This document shows, one piece after another, positions 24,641 through 37,377 of a stretch of 64,000 nucleotides of DNA. This stretch comes from Cyclina sinensis. Taxonomy: Eukaryota; Mollusca; Bivalvia; Venerida; Veneridae. The stretch lies in assembly GCA_012932295.1 (NCBI GenBank), contig JAAONU010000013.1:42980627-43044626 (forward strand), in the 5' to 3' direction. The notes beneath the pieces are model-generated. The model was not told where the DNA came from, ran no database searches, and saw nothing but the letters and a program-made list of their open reading frames with translations. Every line of letters starts with the position of its first letter. Position 1 is the first letter of the stretch. The position numbers and the translations under genes are program-made.

Positions 24641-25244
24641 CCCTAATTTCGGGCCAAAAGTCTGAAAGTTTTGCATTGACCCTGTTATAGAACGCTGTAT
24701 AAAATAAAGAAGATTTTAGCATTGTTATTGGACGATTAAAGTGTAATTCATAAAATTCCGGCCACATCTGCCGTCTCATTCAACTTCTGAAATGATTTCA
24801 AATGCAAATTAGTTGGTTCCTTTTTAGATTTTCATGAAAGACCCTGGAACCGTTGATGTAATATTTGTGCTTGCTGGCGATGAATAATGGTCAGGAAAAG
24901 TCGTTTCAGATTCTGCAAAGATTCTTGCCTAGGATTTAAATGCTTGCGCATGCTTTGACAGGAAGTCAGAAATTTTATTGGGAATTTGCCCTGCCCGGTT
25001 TTGTCCGGGTATAGTTTCTCTTTTTGGCTGTTCTAACAGGAGACTTACTTTACTTATATTGTTTGTTTTCTTCATTTATCAAGTAAACTAAGAGTTACCT
25101 ATTGTCATCAGTATCATATGTATAAACCTATTTTTTGACTATACATACGTTTACTGCACCCAGTTTCAGTTTAAGAACTGGTGGGGGGGGGGGGTATGAA
25201 TTGCAATCAGCAATAGATTTAGTTTAAGTTTATTATTAAGTGTG
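24641..25244. other. Non-coding stretch with a G12 homopolymer
   Basis: A run of 12 G lies at 25183-25194. No gene seen. Confidence 0.4.
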
Positions 25245-26000
25245 CCATCTTGAGGTGATGGATAACCATCTATTACGTAGTGTTAGGCGATTAGCACTCA
25301 TATATTTGAAACTGTCCGAGTTGTTATATATATATATATATATGGGGTGTCATTTGTTATTTAAATAAATTTTGTAATATCATCAAATTGTATTGGTGAC
25401 ATTACAGTAGGTTATATCCCCCATTCAAAAAGATGATATCACTTACAAGGATCGAATAATGTTAAGTGAATATTGTATACAAACTGAAATTGCATTACAC
25501 TGTGTTAACAATTTTCACTGTATAATGTTTATACATGGTATTTTTTTATGTGTGTGTATAGGCCGGAGACCTTTATGTCACAATAAAAAATAAACTGATA
25601 TCACCCATTTGTAGAGGGGTTTTGCGCTGTGCAGATGATGGTGAACATAATGTGCGAAGCTATTTCGAAATCATTTCCTGATTAATGATGTCATGGTCCG
25701 GTCTAGCAAGATTGACCTTATTTTTGACTTTTGACATCTAAGTGTTACCCTAACGCTGGGAAGAGAGACCTGGTTTTGCTTTCTGCAAATTGTTTTATGG
25801 TGGTAAACATTTGTGCTAGGTTATTTTGATATCCTTCCATGCTTGAGGAAGTTATGGCCTTCTCAGTGTGACATTGATCTTGCGGTAGGGACCTAGTTGT
25901 TGCGCTCTGCACATCATGGTGTTTAATATTTGTGCCATTTTATTTCAACAATTGACCTTCACTTCGGAAACTCAGGTTTTGATTGCCCCTAGATGGTTTT
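25245..26000. repeat. Diverged dispersed-repeat region with (TA)n
   Basis: GATGGATAACCATCTATTAC and the following ~30 bases (25257-25300) recur inverted at 28660-28700. A (TA)n tract lies at 25325-25343. From about 25600 there are two diverged units with 'TTGCGCTGTGCAGAT'/'TTGCGCTCTGCACAT', 'GGTGAACAT' and 'TTTGTGC', resembling the inverted region at 28330-28500. These look like remnants of one old repeat family in both orientations. Confidence 0.45.
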
Positions 26001-26166
26001 TTCAAATACTGTTTACGGATATTTTTAAACAATCGGAGAGCTTTTTTGCGTTGTTTTTCTGAACGTAGAAAATACTCAAATCTTTTAAAAAACCAGTTAA
26101 GATTTACCACTGTGTGTACAGAAGAACAACCAGAATGACAAACCCTTATTTTAGGAACTGTGCTAG

Positions 26167-26230
26167 GTCAGGAGAAATTGATTCGGTCAGTTATCCTTAT
26201 TCTACATGGTGTAAAGTTTGTAGACATTAT
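26167..26230. repeat. Block C, copy 2
   Basis: Shares GTCAGGAGAAATTGAT and TGTAGACA, 50 bases apart, with 15115-15180. Function unknown. Confidence 0.45.
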
Positions 26231-26344
26231 ATTGAAATTAACTTTTGTAAGCTTTTGTTCTAAGAATCTGCTGTAATTGTTAGGGTCTTGTGCATACCGT
26301 CCTATAATTGTATAAATACAACCACTGACAACTGCGTCAGAGAA

Positions 26345-26420
26345 TCGATTTTTTGGCTCAGTGGTTAGAGTGTGGTCTTCGATGCACTAAGATCAGAGTT
26401 CGAATCCCGCTCTGGGTTGT
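26345..26420 (+). repeat. tRNA-derived SINE-like head
   Basis: An A-box-like TGGCTCAGTGGTTAGAGTG and a B-box AGTTCGAATCCC lie at tRNA spacing. The 5' part is T-rich (GATTTTTTGGC), so no acceptor stem forms. Best read as the pol III promoter part of a SINE or a decayed tRNA. Confidence 0.55.
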
Positions 26421-28189
26421 GTCTTCTAAGATGCACTGCATCATATAAGTAAGATAATACATGTCAGACAAGCAAGTGTCTCGTATTAGAAAGCCGATTC
26501 AGTTAGAAAACATTCTAGACAATAACTGCGCACTTTGCAAGTTCGTTCGCTGCTATAATTAGTTTAAACAGATATATTTTCTCAGTGTGGAAGCAGACGA
26601 CTGGTGTCTTATCTTTCTTTATAATTGGTCAATAATTGTATTATAAGAAGACTGGGACTCTTTTCCGCAACTATTTAATGGCCATGAACGTAAAAGTTCG
26701 CGTCAAAGGTGTTCTTCACAAATGAATAATTCAAAGTGAATTGTGGACACAGAGAATTTTAGTCACATTGGGACATATGCGGCTGAATACAAGTAAGCAG
26801 TCCATCTCTATTTTCAGAAAGGAGCAGTTTCAAGCTAATGTCTTCACTATTGTCAAAAACAATTGACAGGCCCACTGACGACAGATGTTGCTGTATTTTA
26901 ACACGTAGCATATAAAGATTGCATAAAGCATGAAAAAATGACTATTGTCAAACCAGCTATACCCTATGTAGTAATCTGTGTTAAATAATAAGATGGTTTG
27001 TTTTCATTATAAATGGCTATTGTTCTAACAAGCGGAAAAAAACAAACATAAACAATAGAACAAGTATAAACGTGGTTTTAGGAAACTTTTATTGTGAAAT
27101 CACCTAAATCAAATAAAATAAAATACTTAGCTCAGTTTCGGCATTGTTTTGCTCAGTTGATTTCAGTGCATTTACCAAATATGAGATTTTTGACAAATCG
27201 TGTTTATGTTCAATTTAAGAGTTAACAACATGATATGGTAAGGCTGGTGTTTTTGTCACCTTTATATATAAATACTGAGACTCGTTTTTTGTTATCTCTA
27301 TTTATTAAAGAAAAAAACACAACGTTCTCATTTCCTGTTCGGTTCAAGTTTGAAAAAAAAATACATTTCTTATTTCAGAATCTCATTCGTAACGCTGCAA
27401 TAAATTTCCATTATCGTTATTCCTCAAGGAGTAAATGTGTGAAACAATTTAGATGAAATCTCAAAATGATTTCTAGTAAAGACATAAATGGTCAAAATGA
27501 ACGCGTGATCAATGAAATTAGGTTGAATTTCGACTGTATTTGTTCAAATTTTCACGTGTTATCAATATTAAGTATTAGTTTAATGAAAAACTATTAAGTA
27601 TGTAAGACTGTACATAGTTTATTTTTTGTTGTTGTTGCTGTGTACAACATATAGTCAATATCTAACCTCGACACTTTAAGTAAAATAAAGAAAAGTTAGT
27701 AACAAACATTAAAAAAAAGTCATTATACCTGTTGACATAATTCACTTTTAAAGTAAAGCAATTATAAATAGTTATATAAACAGTAAAAGAGTTGTTTGTT
27801 TGTTTATATATATAAACATCGTAGCTCGTCTTAAAGTTAAAATACAATAAAGTTCCACAGATAATTATAAAATTAGAAAAATTTAGGAGAGAAACTTTTT
27901 TACTTTAAATGATTTAATTCTTTCGTTCCAGTCCCATTTATCAACGTGTTGTTACTATTATAGAGATGTGCAAGCCTGTGATTATGAAACATTGATAAAT
28001 AAACTATGTTTTAACTCATTTTAAAATTACGCGAAACATAATTGTATCATGACAGGCTTTACAATATCTGCATTCGAGTAAAATATGACAAAGAAGTTCT
28101 GTGTAAATAGTTATGGTAATATTTCATAGATTGACTCCCTTAACTTTATGTATGTTTAAACGAAAAAGAACCATTGCAAGCGGATTTCT
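26421..28189. other. Non-coding stretch, nothing recognised
   Basis: AT-rich. Open frames at 27235-27456 and 27662-27847 are low-complexity and unsupported. Confidence 0.4.
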
Positions 28190-28700
28190 TATATTTATCC
28201 CCGACGCAAGAGCGAGAGGAGAAATATAAATGGTCATTGTCTATCCGTTCGTCTGTCCGTCTATCCCCATTCGTCTCCCCTTCATAACTTATAAACTATT
28301 GTAAATAATTTAAAGTAACTAAGCCCAAATGTTAACCATCATGAGAAGATGTGCAGAGCGCAGCACTCACGTCCTACCCACAAGGACAAGGTCACACTTA
28401 GACGGCAAATAACTTCCTCAAACATGATAGGATATCGAAATAACATTGCACGAATGTTCACCTTCATGAGACGAGCGCACAGCGCAACGTCCAGATCCCT
28501 ACCCCAAACTTCAAACTTACAATAATTAGATGTCAAAGGTCAAAAAAGGGTCCATTTAGCTTGTTGAGGCCGTGACTTCCTCAGGCATGAAAAAATTTGA
28601 AATAGATGCAACCTTAGAACTGCTCGAACTGTTTCAAAATAACTGAGCTGAGCGTTAATCGTTTGACACTACGTAATAGATGGCTATCCATCTAATCATA
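28190..28700 (+). repeat. Dispersed repeat with GTCTGTCCGTC leader
   Basis: It begins TATCCCCGACGCAAGAGCGA, then 'CCGTTCGTCTGTCCGTC'. Two diverged units carry 'GTTAACCATCATGAGA'/'GTTCACCTTCATGAGA' and GCAGAGCGCAGCA-type strings, plus 'GACAAGGTCACACTT'. Near its end is the CACTACGTAATAGATGG segment that is inverted at 25257. End coordinate approximate. Confidence 0.6.
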
Positions 28701-29317
28701 GTTACAACTGCCCTCTATTACTTATATGTACGTAAAATATATGAAGAAGCTTTACAGCTAACCCTCATTATATGGACAAATCGGCGGCTGGGGATATAAC
28801 CGTCACTAAGTCTGCAGTCTTGTTCCGTATTGTCTTAGATAAATACAAGCTTTTTTTTTCATGAACAGTGGAACAAGATTTCATTGTAAATTACAGAAAA
28901 AGCAAATATATCACGTCAAGTCATCTGTTCATAACACTGAAAGCTATAAATTTCACATTCATTTTACACAGCAATATCAAATATCTCCTCCAAAAATATG
29001 ATGCATTATTTCCAAACAGTTTTCAGTAACATTGTTTTTGAAATACTATTAACGTGCACAGATGAGATAGATTGAGGCGAGATGGAGACGCATAGAGTAG
29101 GCTATGTTTGTTTCATGGAAATCTGAAATATTTGTTCAGGCTCAGTTCAGTTATATAAATTTTACCACTCTCAAAAGACTTTTCACATGTTTGGTGTTAC
29201 CATTTATTCCAAGCAGTGAATGTAGAAACTAAAGCAGTATGGTTCTATATTTGATTTAGAGCATTGACCTTTTGCGTTAGAGCGTTTTTTTTTTTCGAGA
29301 AAAAGATCATTGAGTAA
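28701..29317. other. Non-coding stretch, nothing recognised
   Basis: No gene or defined repeat. Confidence 0.4.
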
Positions 29318-30492
29318 GGCTAAAAAAAATTAATGTTTTGTTTCTCAGGCCCCGCCGCATACGTTTTAAAACGCCCGCTACGATTTTCGATCGCTGGCAA
29401 AAAAAAATTTATTTATTAAAATGTCTTTTTACTATTCCCGGTGTGGCAAGAAGTACCGCCTTTTCCGACAACTTCGTATAAAAACCTCGTATGTAAGTGT
29501 ATGAATACACCAAATGGTAATTCGCCTCGGCTTTATTAAATATAAACAAAGATGGCAGAACTCAAACAGTTTCTGTCTTATACATTAGTAAAATATGAAA
29601 ATAGATGTTAATTTACAGTATAAACAGATATGGGTTTTAAAACATGTTTTCAATTTAGCAGACACCACCTGTATTATAAAATAGTCCAATATGGCGCCTT
29701 CCACATTATTTCCGAGGTGACTTATTGAAGTCGCCCGAGGTGTTCCGAATGTGTTAATACTGGTGCGCAACGTATTTAATAGTCGAGCGTAACCAATATG
29801 CGTCTCAAATAACTTCGATCGAGCGAGTGTTTACGACACATTGATTCAAATACGGCCACGTTTTTGGTTTTCTACAAATTTTTGACAAATAGGTAAAAAT
29901 AAAGCTTGTATAACTAATTTTATTTTCAGAACAATATTCCATGCTTTTGTCAATGCCTTTCTCTTGACGTAATTTCAAAAGATTAAGACTAATTTTCGTG
30001 TGTATAGACTGTCTTAAATTAGGATTTTATTATTCATGTATCAAATAAGTACATGTAGAATTACATTCTTACTAAAAAGTTTATTGTTTTTTTTTCACAT
30101 GACATGTTATTTCTGTTAAGAAAAAAGTTCTAGCAAGTCTTGTTAAGGATAAAAAGTGGTGTTGCATATTTTAAAATATTTTAATACAACAGAGACTGAT
30201 GAGCAGTTAAAGTAAAACATGATTTGATTTGATTGAATGCTCTCAGTAGATCTTTTAGGTTAATACTCTGCAGCACATTAAACACCATCTCAATACAGAT
30301 GGTAATTTCAACATATCAGTGCCATTGACCATTAAAACTGTATTTATATGAATTTTTGGGGATATGAAACCTCATATTAAGTGCAAAATCATGAACAAAA
30401 AAAATGAGGTTATAAAAAAAAAAAATTCCGCCCTCCCTCATATAATTTTGATAAAAATGGCCTGAGAAACTAAACATTAATTTTTTTTAGCC
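29318..30492. mobile_element. Element of ~1.2 kb bracketed by ~34-bp inverted repeats
   Basis: GGCTAAAAAAAATTAATGTT at 29318 and its continuation through CTCAGGCC (29351) are the inverse of 30459-30492 with one mismatch. Weaker inverted similarity continues outside the GGCT end (AAGATCATTGAGTAA against AAGATGCTCATCATTTA), so the true ends may lie near 29295 and 30520. The interior begins with an unusually GC-rich patch (CCCCGCCGCATACG) for this AT-rich window. I could not find a target-site duplication, so the class is unknown. Confidence 0.5.
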
Positions 30493-32838
30493 TAAATGAT
30501 GAGCATCTTATTTTCTGAAAGGGATCTATGAAGACTCTTGTAAAGACCTTTTTGTATCTAAGGGAGATAGCTGGAGAAATCTAGGTGGCCGTAAAACCGA
30601 CGTTGTTGAAAAAAGAGAGATTAAAAGCATGAGTCAAATAATGGTTCGCAGGGTGTTTGGAAATTATACTTGCAACATTTGCTGATATCAAAAATCGAAA
30701 GTCCTTGGTACAAAATGAATGTGAGTTTATATACCTTTCTCATCATGAATCTTGTGTGTCCAACTTCTCCGTCTTCAAGGGGGAGTGGGGGGGATTACTA
30801 CCAGTATATAGAGGATGTTTGATTTTTTCAGTGTGTGATCGAAAATTAATTTCACGAGTGACCATCAGATTTTTATATTTTCACGAGTGGCGTGGCAATT
30901 GTGACAGCATAAGTTTTGTTAAACAAAACGTAATTTTCGGTGGAGTCTGGATGATTTTGAATAAACATAAAAGAAAAATCATAAACCATTCTCTGTAAAT
31001 TCTACAAGCTCTAGGGTCTAATGAAATTGATATGACACCGCTGTGTTCGAAAAAACACAGATCCATATACGTTTTTTTGTCACCGTGTCACGGCAGAATA
31101 TTTTTATTAATATAATCCCATATACAAATTTAAAATGGTATTAAAATCAACCGGGGAGTCGTCTATTATCTGTGACAGAAGTATAATGTGAAATAAAACT
31201 TTCTCATTTTCCTTTATTGTCTTGGGAAATGTATTTTAATCTGTTTTGGATGTGAAAGGTACTGGCAAATAGAATGTAAGAAAACTGTTATGAATACACT
31301 AAATTTCGAAGAATTACTGTAAAATATTAGTTTTATAAGTACCTTGGAGTATTTATATGAAAGTTTTTTGAAAAAATGTTTGAATGAATTACTATGCAAA
31401 AACGTCTGAACTCTTTAGTCTAGAAAATGAGCATACTTTGTCAATCTTTGTATAATGGTGTAGTAATCTAGTTGATAAAGTTATTTACGTTGACATTGTC
31501 ACGTGGCTTAGTCAATTAAGACGAAAAGGAAGAAAGAGCCATCTGAATTAAAACCTCTTTGACACATGAGCACCTTCTACTTTTAAAACGCAAAATCAAA
31601 CAATATCGAAGCAGTATTTATTCTTTTCTTAACTTTATCTTTTTGTGTTTTCTGAACAAAACATATCGATAAAACGTTGTAGATGTGCTTGATTGATGTT
31701 TATTATAATCATTATTAGAACGATTTCAGTTTGAAACCTTCGTAAATGTGAGTCTTTATTCGCTGATTTTAAATGAAAAATGCCTATTGCTTTGCAAAGT
31801 ATGCTCACGCTTTGACTACTGGTAATAGTTCTTTCAATAGCATTCGCGTTTACATGATGAAATAGTGAATGAAATATTCCAAATTTTAGGGAGTGTCTCC
31901 TTTATCAGGACCATATATCATTGAAACACAAGCACTCTTTCTAAAAGACGAGAACAGTAAAATAAGTTCTGTTAACTCATCTATGATCATATCGAAACCC
32001 AACACATTGTATTAATACATTTGCATAGATTCTAAACAAAGCAATTCTCGGCTTTACACATCCGGGTACTTTTTAAAGGTAGTAAATCGGTACTTGGGTG
32101 TAACTCGATTTTTATCGTTGAGCTATAAGTAATTTCAAGATTAAAAATTACAAAAACTAGAAGATATAACAAAAGAAACTGTCTGAATTTCCGAGACCTA
32201 CGGTCTGATAAGTGCATTTTTAACGATTCTAATTAATTAAATTTGTTAGGTTTCATAACAAACGACTTTAAAGTCATATAGGCTCCAACCATAAAGTCCG
32301 AGTAACGACCGACAACCGAATGCTTAAATTAGTAAGTTACTGTTATCTGATTGGTTAATGGCTTGAATGACGTCATGCTTAAGCTGAGAATACATGAAAT
32401 TATTAAATCAGTTTTGTATACTGTAATTCATATTCATGTAATACTTAAAACTATATACAAAATGGTTTGAATTGTTTGATTTTATTATAATAAGTCAGTT
32501 CGCTTTTTTTGCTCTTGCTGAAGTTTTAAACCATTTAACACTTCAAATGTTCCATAAACAAGATAACATAGATTAACGTATGTTCACATTCCAGGTAAAT
32601 CTATTTACACAACTGCATGCGAAAGAAAAAGATAATCTCATTCATTTTGCATGCAGTCATATCAAATGCCTTGGAAATCAGAAAATTCTTAACATAAGTT
32701 TTTAGCGTTTTCTTGAAAACAACTATTCAGTGTAAATACTAAAAATAAAAGCCTGTCTAGCCATAGACTGATAGACAAAGAGGCGATTTATTTGATTAAA
32801 TCCCAACAGCCAAGCGTTATACTTACGTCATAATTTTT
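30493..32838. other. Non-coding stretch, nothing recognised
   Basis: About 2.3 kb. A 113-codon open frame at 30657-30998 has no recognisable domain and lies against an opposed frame; I do not call it. CTGATTGGTTAATGGC and TGACGTCA near 32345-32375 resemble CCAAT and CRE sites but no gene start follows. Confidence 0.35.
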
Positions 32839-34657
32839 AGCTCACCTGAGCACAACGTGCTCATGGTGAGCTATTGTGATCCCCCTGTGTCCGGCGTCCG
32901 TCGTCGTGCGTCGTCCGTCTTCAACAATTACATAAAAATAACATCTCTGAAACAACTGACTGCACATTAACCAAACTACACAGGAATGATCCTTAGATGG
33001 TCCCCTTTCAAAGTTGTTCAAATGGTTCCGGTCTTTTGCATAAGTAGCTCACAGGGCCAAAAAAGAAGTTTCAAAAATGCAAATTAAAAAAAATCTTCTT
33101 GTCAGAAAGTACAAGGCCAAGAGCTTTGATATTTAGTATATGACATCATCTATAGTTGTTCAAATTATGTCCCTAGTGCCAAAATTGGCTCCGCCCCAGG
33201 GGGTCATAGGTTTTCCTTATATGTATATGGTAAAAACTTAAAAAATCTTCTCCTCTGAAATGAGAAAGGCTAGAGCATTGGTATTTGGTATATGACATCA
33301 TCTATAGGTCCTCTACCAAAGTTGTTCAAATTATGCCCCTAGTGCCAAAATTGGCCCAGCCCCAGGGGGTGTCATAGGTTTTCCTTATATGTATATAGTA
33401 AAAATTTTAAAAAATCTTCTCCTCTGAAATGAGAAAGGCTAGAGCATTGGTATTTGGTATATGACACTATCTATAGGTCCTCTCCCAAAGTTGTTCAAAT
33501 TATGCCCGTAGTGCCAAAATTGGCCCCGCACCAGGGGGGTCATATGTTTTCCTTATATGTATATAGTGAAAATTTTAAAAAGCCTTCGTCTCTGAAATGA
33601 CAAAGGCTAGAGATTTGATATTTGGTATATGATATGATCTACAGGCCCTCTACCAAAGTTGTTCAAATTATGCCCCTAGTGCCAAAATTGGCCCCGCCCC
33701 AGGGGGAGCAGGATTTCCTTATATGTATATAGTAAAAATTTAAAAAATCTTCTCCTCTGAAATGCCAAAAGCTTAGATATTTGGCATGAAAAATTGTCTA
33801 GTGAACCTGTTCCAAGTTTGTTCAAATTATATCCCTGTGGTGAAAATTGGACCTGCCCGGGGGTCATAGATATTCTATTCGTGTATATAGTAAAAACATA
33901 AAAAAATTATCCTCTGAAGCTTCAAAGACTAGAGCTTAGATATTTGGCATGAAACATTGTGGACCTCTACAAACATTGTTCAAATAATTGCCCTAGGGTC
34001 AAAATTGGTCCTGCCCTTGAGGTCATGGGTTTTCTTTATATACATATAAAAAAGTGATCTCTGAAACCGAGAAAGCTAGAGCTTAGATATTTAACATGAG
34101 ACATTGTCTGGTGGAACTATAACAAGATTGTTTAAATTAAAGCTTGGGATCACATTTGGCCCTGCCCTAGGAGACTTGGTGACCTACATTTTGTAATTTG
34201 ATATACAGTTATGAAATTTGGACCATATGCACAGTTTCAGATGAAGACTTGAACTATGATGTTAGATGACCTAGATTCTCACCTAGTGACCTACTTTCTT
34301 GTTTTTGATGTACAGCTATGAAATTTGGACCATTTGCACAGTTTCAGGTGTAGCATTGAACTTTGATGTTAGATGACCTAGATTCTCACCTAGTGACCTA
34401 CTTTCTTGCGTTTTTATCTACAGCTATGAAATTCGAACCCTGTGCACAGTTTCAGGCGTCGAAATTGAACTCTGACATTAGATGACATTTTGACCTAGTG
34501 ACCTCCTTTTTTGTTGTTTGATGTACAGGTTTGAAATTTCGACCATATATACAGTAAAAATTGTTCAAATTCTTGTAATAAACACTAGCCTTGTCCGTTT
34601 TCAAACAAATGACAGTCTGTCCTCTGGTGAGCGCTTTGGGGCCAATGGTCCCCATGT
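32839..34657 (+). repeat. Dispersed element bracketed by AGCTCACCTGAGC ... TGGTGAGCG, with two internal arrays
   Basis: The start AGCTCACCTGAGCACAACGTG folds with the following CTCATGGTGAGCT. A 'CCGTCGTCGTGCGTCGTCCG' leader follows, and the end is TCTGGTGAGCGCTTTGGGG. Interior part one (33.0-34.05 kb) has about six ~165-bp units with 'AAGTTGTTCAAATTATGCCC', 'GCCCCAGGGGG' and 'TCTGAAATGAGAAAGGCTAG'. Part two (34.16-34.56 kb) has about three ~122-bp units with 'GAAATTTGGACCATA' and 'GTTAGATGACCTAGATTC'. The ends match those of 9571-11233 while the interiors do not, so one terminal module carries different arrays. Confidence 0.8.
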
Positions 34658-35950
34658 TAAGATTTGTAAATAAATACGCAAGTTAATGATATATTAAAAA
34701 AAGTTTTAATTATTTGATCTAGTAACAACGGTGTTATAAATGATAATAGTATATTATCTATTTTTGTTATTAATCACGCTTTCGTGCAACCTGTATTTAA
34801 TGTTTTGGTTGCATCTTGCTGATATATGTGAAAACATTTTTTTTTAATTTTACTCTAACTCCAGAATAAAATAAAGATTAAGGAAAATGATGTATTAAAA
34901 TTTGACCTTCACAACTTATCTCCAGCCTTCCTACTTTTAACTTTTTTTTTCAAAGAATTATACCATGTTTGTCTGAGCTTGTTCATACGGCGGCATTATC
35001 AATAATGTCAGCCTAAATCCGATTTCAATTAATTACATTGATTCAACCGGATATGAAAGATTGTACAACTTCAATTTCCGCAGCTCTGATGTAGTCAGAT
35101 GATAGAGTCTTATGAGATAGGAATTCTTTAGATACTGGTTTCATCTTGCTTTAGATTTGCGAATGTGTTCTGTTCTACAAAAGTTTGTATCATTTACGTT
35201 ACATTTGGGCATTAGCATTAGGATATTTACGTGTGAATCACAGCCTGTCTGAACTGTTCATATTACTCAAAACTCGCTCTTCAAATAAGAATATTGATGC
35301 ACCAGTGTGAAGAATACATAGAAAACGCAAAAACTGTTTAATACAACTTGTTAAGAATTAATGTCACTTAATAATTTATGCTCTGTCCTTTTTTGTCTTT
35401 AAAAGAGGACGACATAAACAGATTTCACAATTTATCAGAAAACCTTTAAGACCCGAACAACTTAAGGTTCTAAATTTTGTCAGTTCAATAACAGTTTTCT
35501 GATTTCTAGCGGACGAAGGAGTAAAACAACAAAGTGGGTTACAAGGAGCTAGAGTGTAAATAATGAAGATATACGTTCCTTACTGTACGAAAGATTTTTT
35601 TTTCAATAATTAATCCGTTCTCGTTTCTCGAATACTGTATTATTTCAATGGAATTGAAATACATTTCCGTACGTCGCAATGACAAAATTGTTTATGACAC
35701 CGTCCGAATTTCTAAATAAATTATAGCCCGTTTCTCATCATGATATGATGTAATGAGTTTTAAATGTACTTCTTGAATGCTTAAGAACTTCTTGAGTTGA
35801 ACAAACATAATCCAATATATCCAAGAAATATTCCTGTCTTTTAACAGACATAAACCCACGTTTAAGGGGATAAAAGATAACCCTCCCGGGATCAAATTGT
35901 GACGAAAACCTATTGTGTCAAAAATTATACAAAATGCAAGTCACGTATTT
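34658..35950. other. Non-coding stretch, probably intron of the receptor gene
   Basis: No exon or repeat was recognised. Its position upstream of the phase-1 acceptor at 37378 suggests intron. Confidence 0.4.
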
Positions 35951-36220
35951 TTCTGTGCAATTTAAAATGTTGCATAATCAGTGCGATCCCGTAACGAAAC
36001 TCTCCAAGAAGCTAAATGCAATATTCTTTCATGCGTAATGCAATTATGTCTTCGTAAGTAGATTCTGGAAGGCTTTGATTGAATTACAGACAGTGAAGAC
36101 ATGACACAGTGCACTTTGTTAGATGCGAATCAAGTCATAAATCAGACAACAACACTCGTTAAATAGTTCCCTCGTCTTGTTGTTGTCAGAGCCCGACATG
36201 ACTGTCAGATTAATTGTAAA
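35951..36220. repeat. Block D, copy 1 (upstream of the 7TM exon)
   Basis: Matches 56356-56615. The best stretch is AATGCAATATT followed by TCATGCGTAATGCAATTAT (near 36018-36047; counterpart near 56421-56451). Shared outlying landmarks are TCTGTGCAATTTAAAAT before, and AAGTCATAAATCAGAC and GACTGTCAGAT after. The order is the same in both copies. With block E (39069-39182) it flanks the receptor exon, and both blocks recur together downstream. Confidence 0.65.
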
Positions 36221-36682
36221 ATCTCTGTGTTTTATTAGTTTTATCAAACTCCTATAACTTTTATTAATGATAAATAATTATTGAGACGTTGTACAGCAAG
36301 GTGGCGTCATGACCCTTTTGTTTTCATATCCTTCAAGCCTTGTCATGAATTTTCAAGTACTTGTATTTTTAGTATTCATTCTGACATTTGAAGGTCTCAG
36401 TAACTCAGACATCAAAACAGCATCTTGCACGTTCAAATGTTCATAACATGGCTGTTTACAATTTAATTGTTTATTTATTTCGTCTGTATAGGTACAAGTT
36501 TACAAGTAAGCCAGTAACACCTATACATTCTTGTCCACTTTACTTAGTTTAGTTTAAACCTTTTTATTCTACATCGATTGGGAAGTAAGTTCTTGCAAAT
36601 TAATCCCTCTCGATGACTGCTTCCTGGGTTCAAACCATTACTCGTGCCGAAAGTGAGGAATGTAGAAAGTCACTGTAGACTC

Positions 36683-36760
36683 TTACGCCTGGTAGGATTC
36701 GAACCAGCACTTTCCGGATTGGGATTCCGGCGCTCTAACCCTTCGACTACTGCTCCTCCA
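36683..36760 (-). repeat. tRNA-derived SINE-like head or tRNA pseudogene
   Basis: On the minus strand an A-box-like TAGTCGAAGGGTTAGAGCG is followed by a perfect anticodon stem (CCGGA/TCCGG) with a 7-base loop whose middle reads CCC (Gly-like), then a B-box TGGTTCGAATCC. The D, T and acceptor stems have several mismatches, so a working tRNA is unlikely. Confidence 0.5.
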
Positions 36761-37377
36761 CTTTACTAATAGAGGTATAGCAGCAGGTACCTCTCTATAC
36801 GAACTTCTCATTCGTCCTTTTCCAAGAAATGACGATAAATCCAATCGTCTTACACCAATTCATTCCTTGCTATATGTTTTAGTAATAGAGGTAAAGCAGT
36901 GGATACCCTTACATCAACTGTTTATAGTCTTAGTTCCCAGGAATTGAAAACAGAATCATAAATAGTTAAAAAGTAGCACATTTTAGGTTCATTCATGAGA
37001 AACTTATCTGTTAGTTACTCACACGGAGTTTTCATGTCTTTAAGACCCTAAAGAATTGAGATAAATGTAAAATATTTGTTTTCTTAGTCTATTTCGAACT
37101 ACATGACATGTAAATGTATTTTACAAAGTTACCGATTCGTATTTTTAAATGATTTTTATACTGAACTTTTGATTACATCAACGCATCATTGTTCACATTT
37201 TGCAAAATAAATTCAGTGACTAAGCAATTTTACAAGATGTCAGTAATTTTGCGATGAACAGAATATATAACATTCTTTACAGGTTACCTCTTGTCTCATT
37301 TGACCTAGTTTGTTAGACAAAGATATATGTCATGGATGTGTGTGTTTCCTTCTGACACATTATTTTTCTATTTTCAG

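Noticed and set aside
30657..30998. 113-codon open frame
   Set aside because: No domain or splice context recognised; an opposed frame overlaps it; composition is random-like.
36683..36760. Functional tRNA-Gly(CCC)
   Set aside because: The anticodon arm is good, but the D, T and acceptor stems carry several mismatches.
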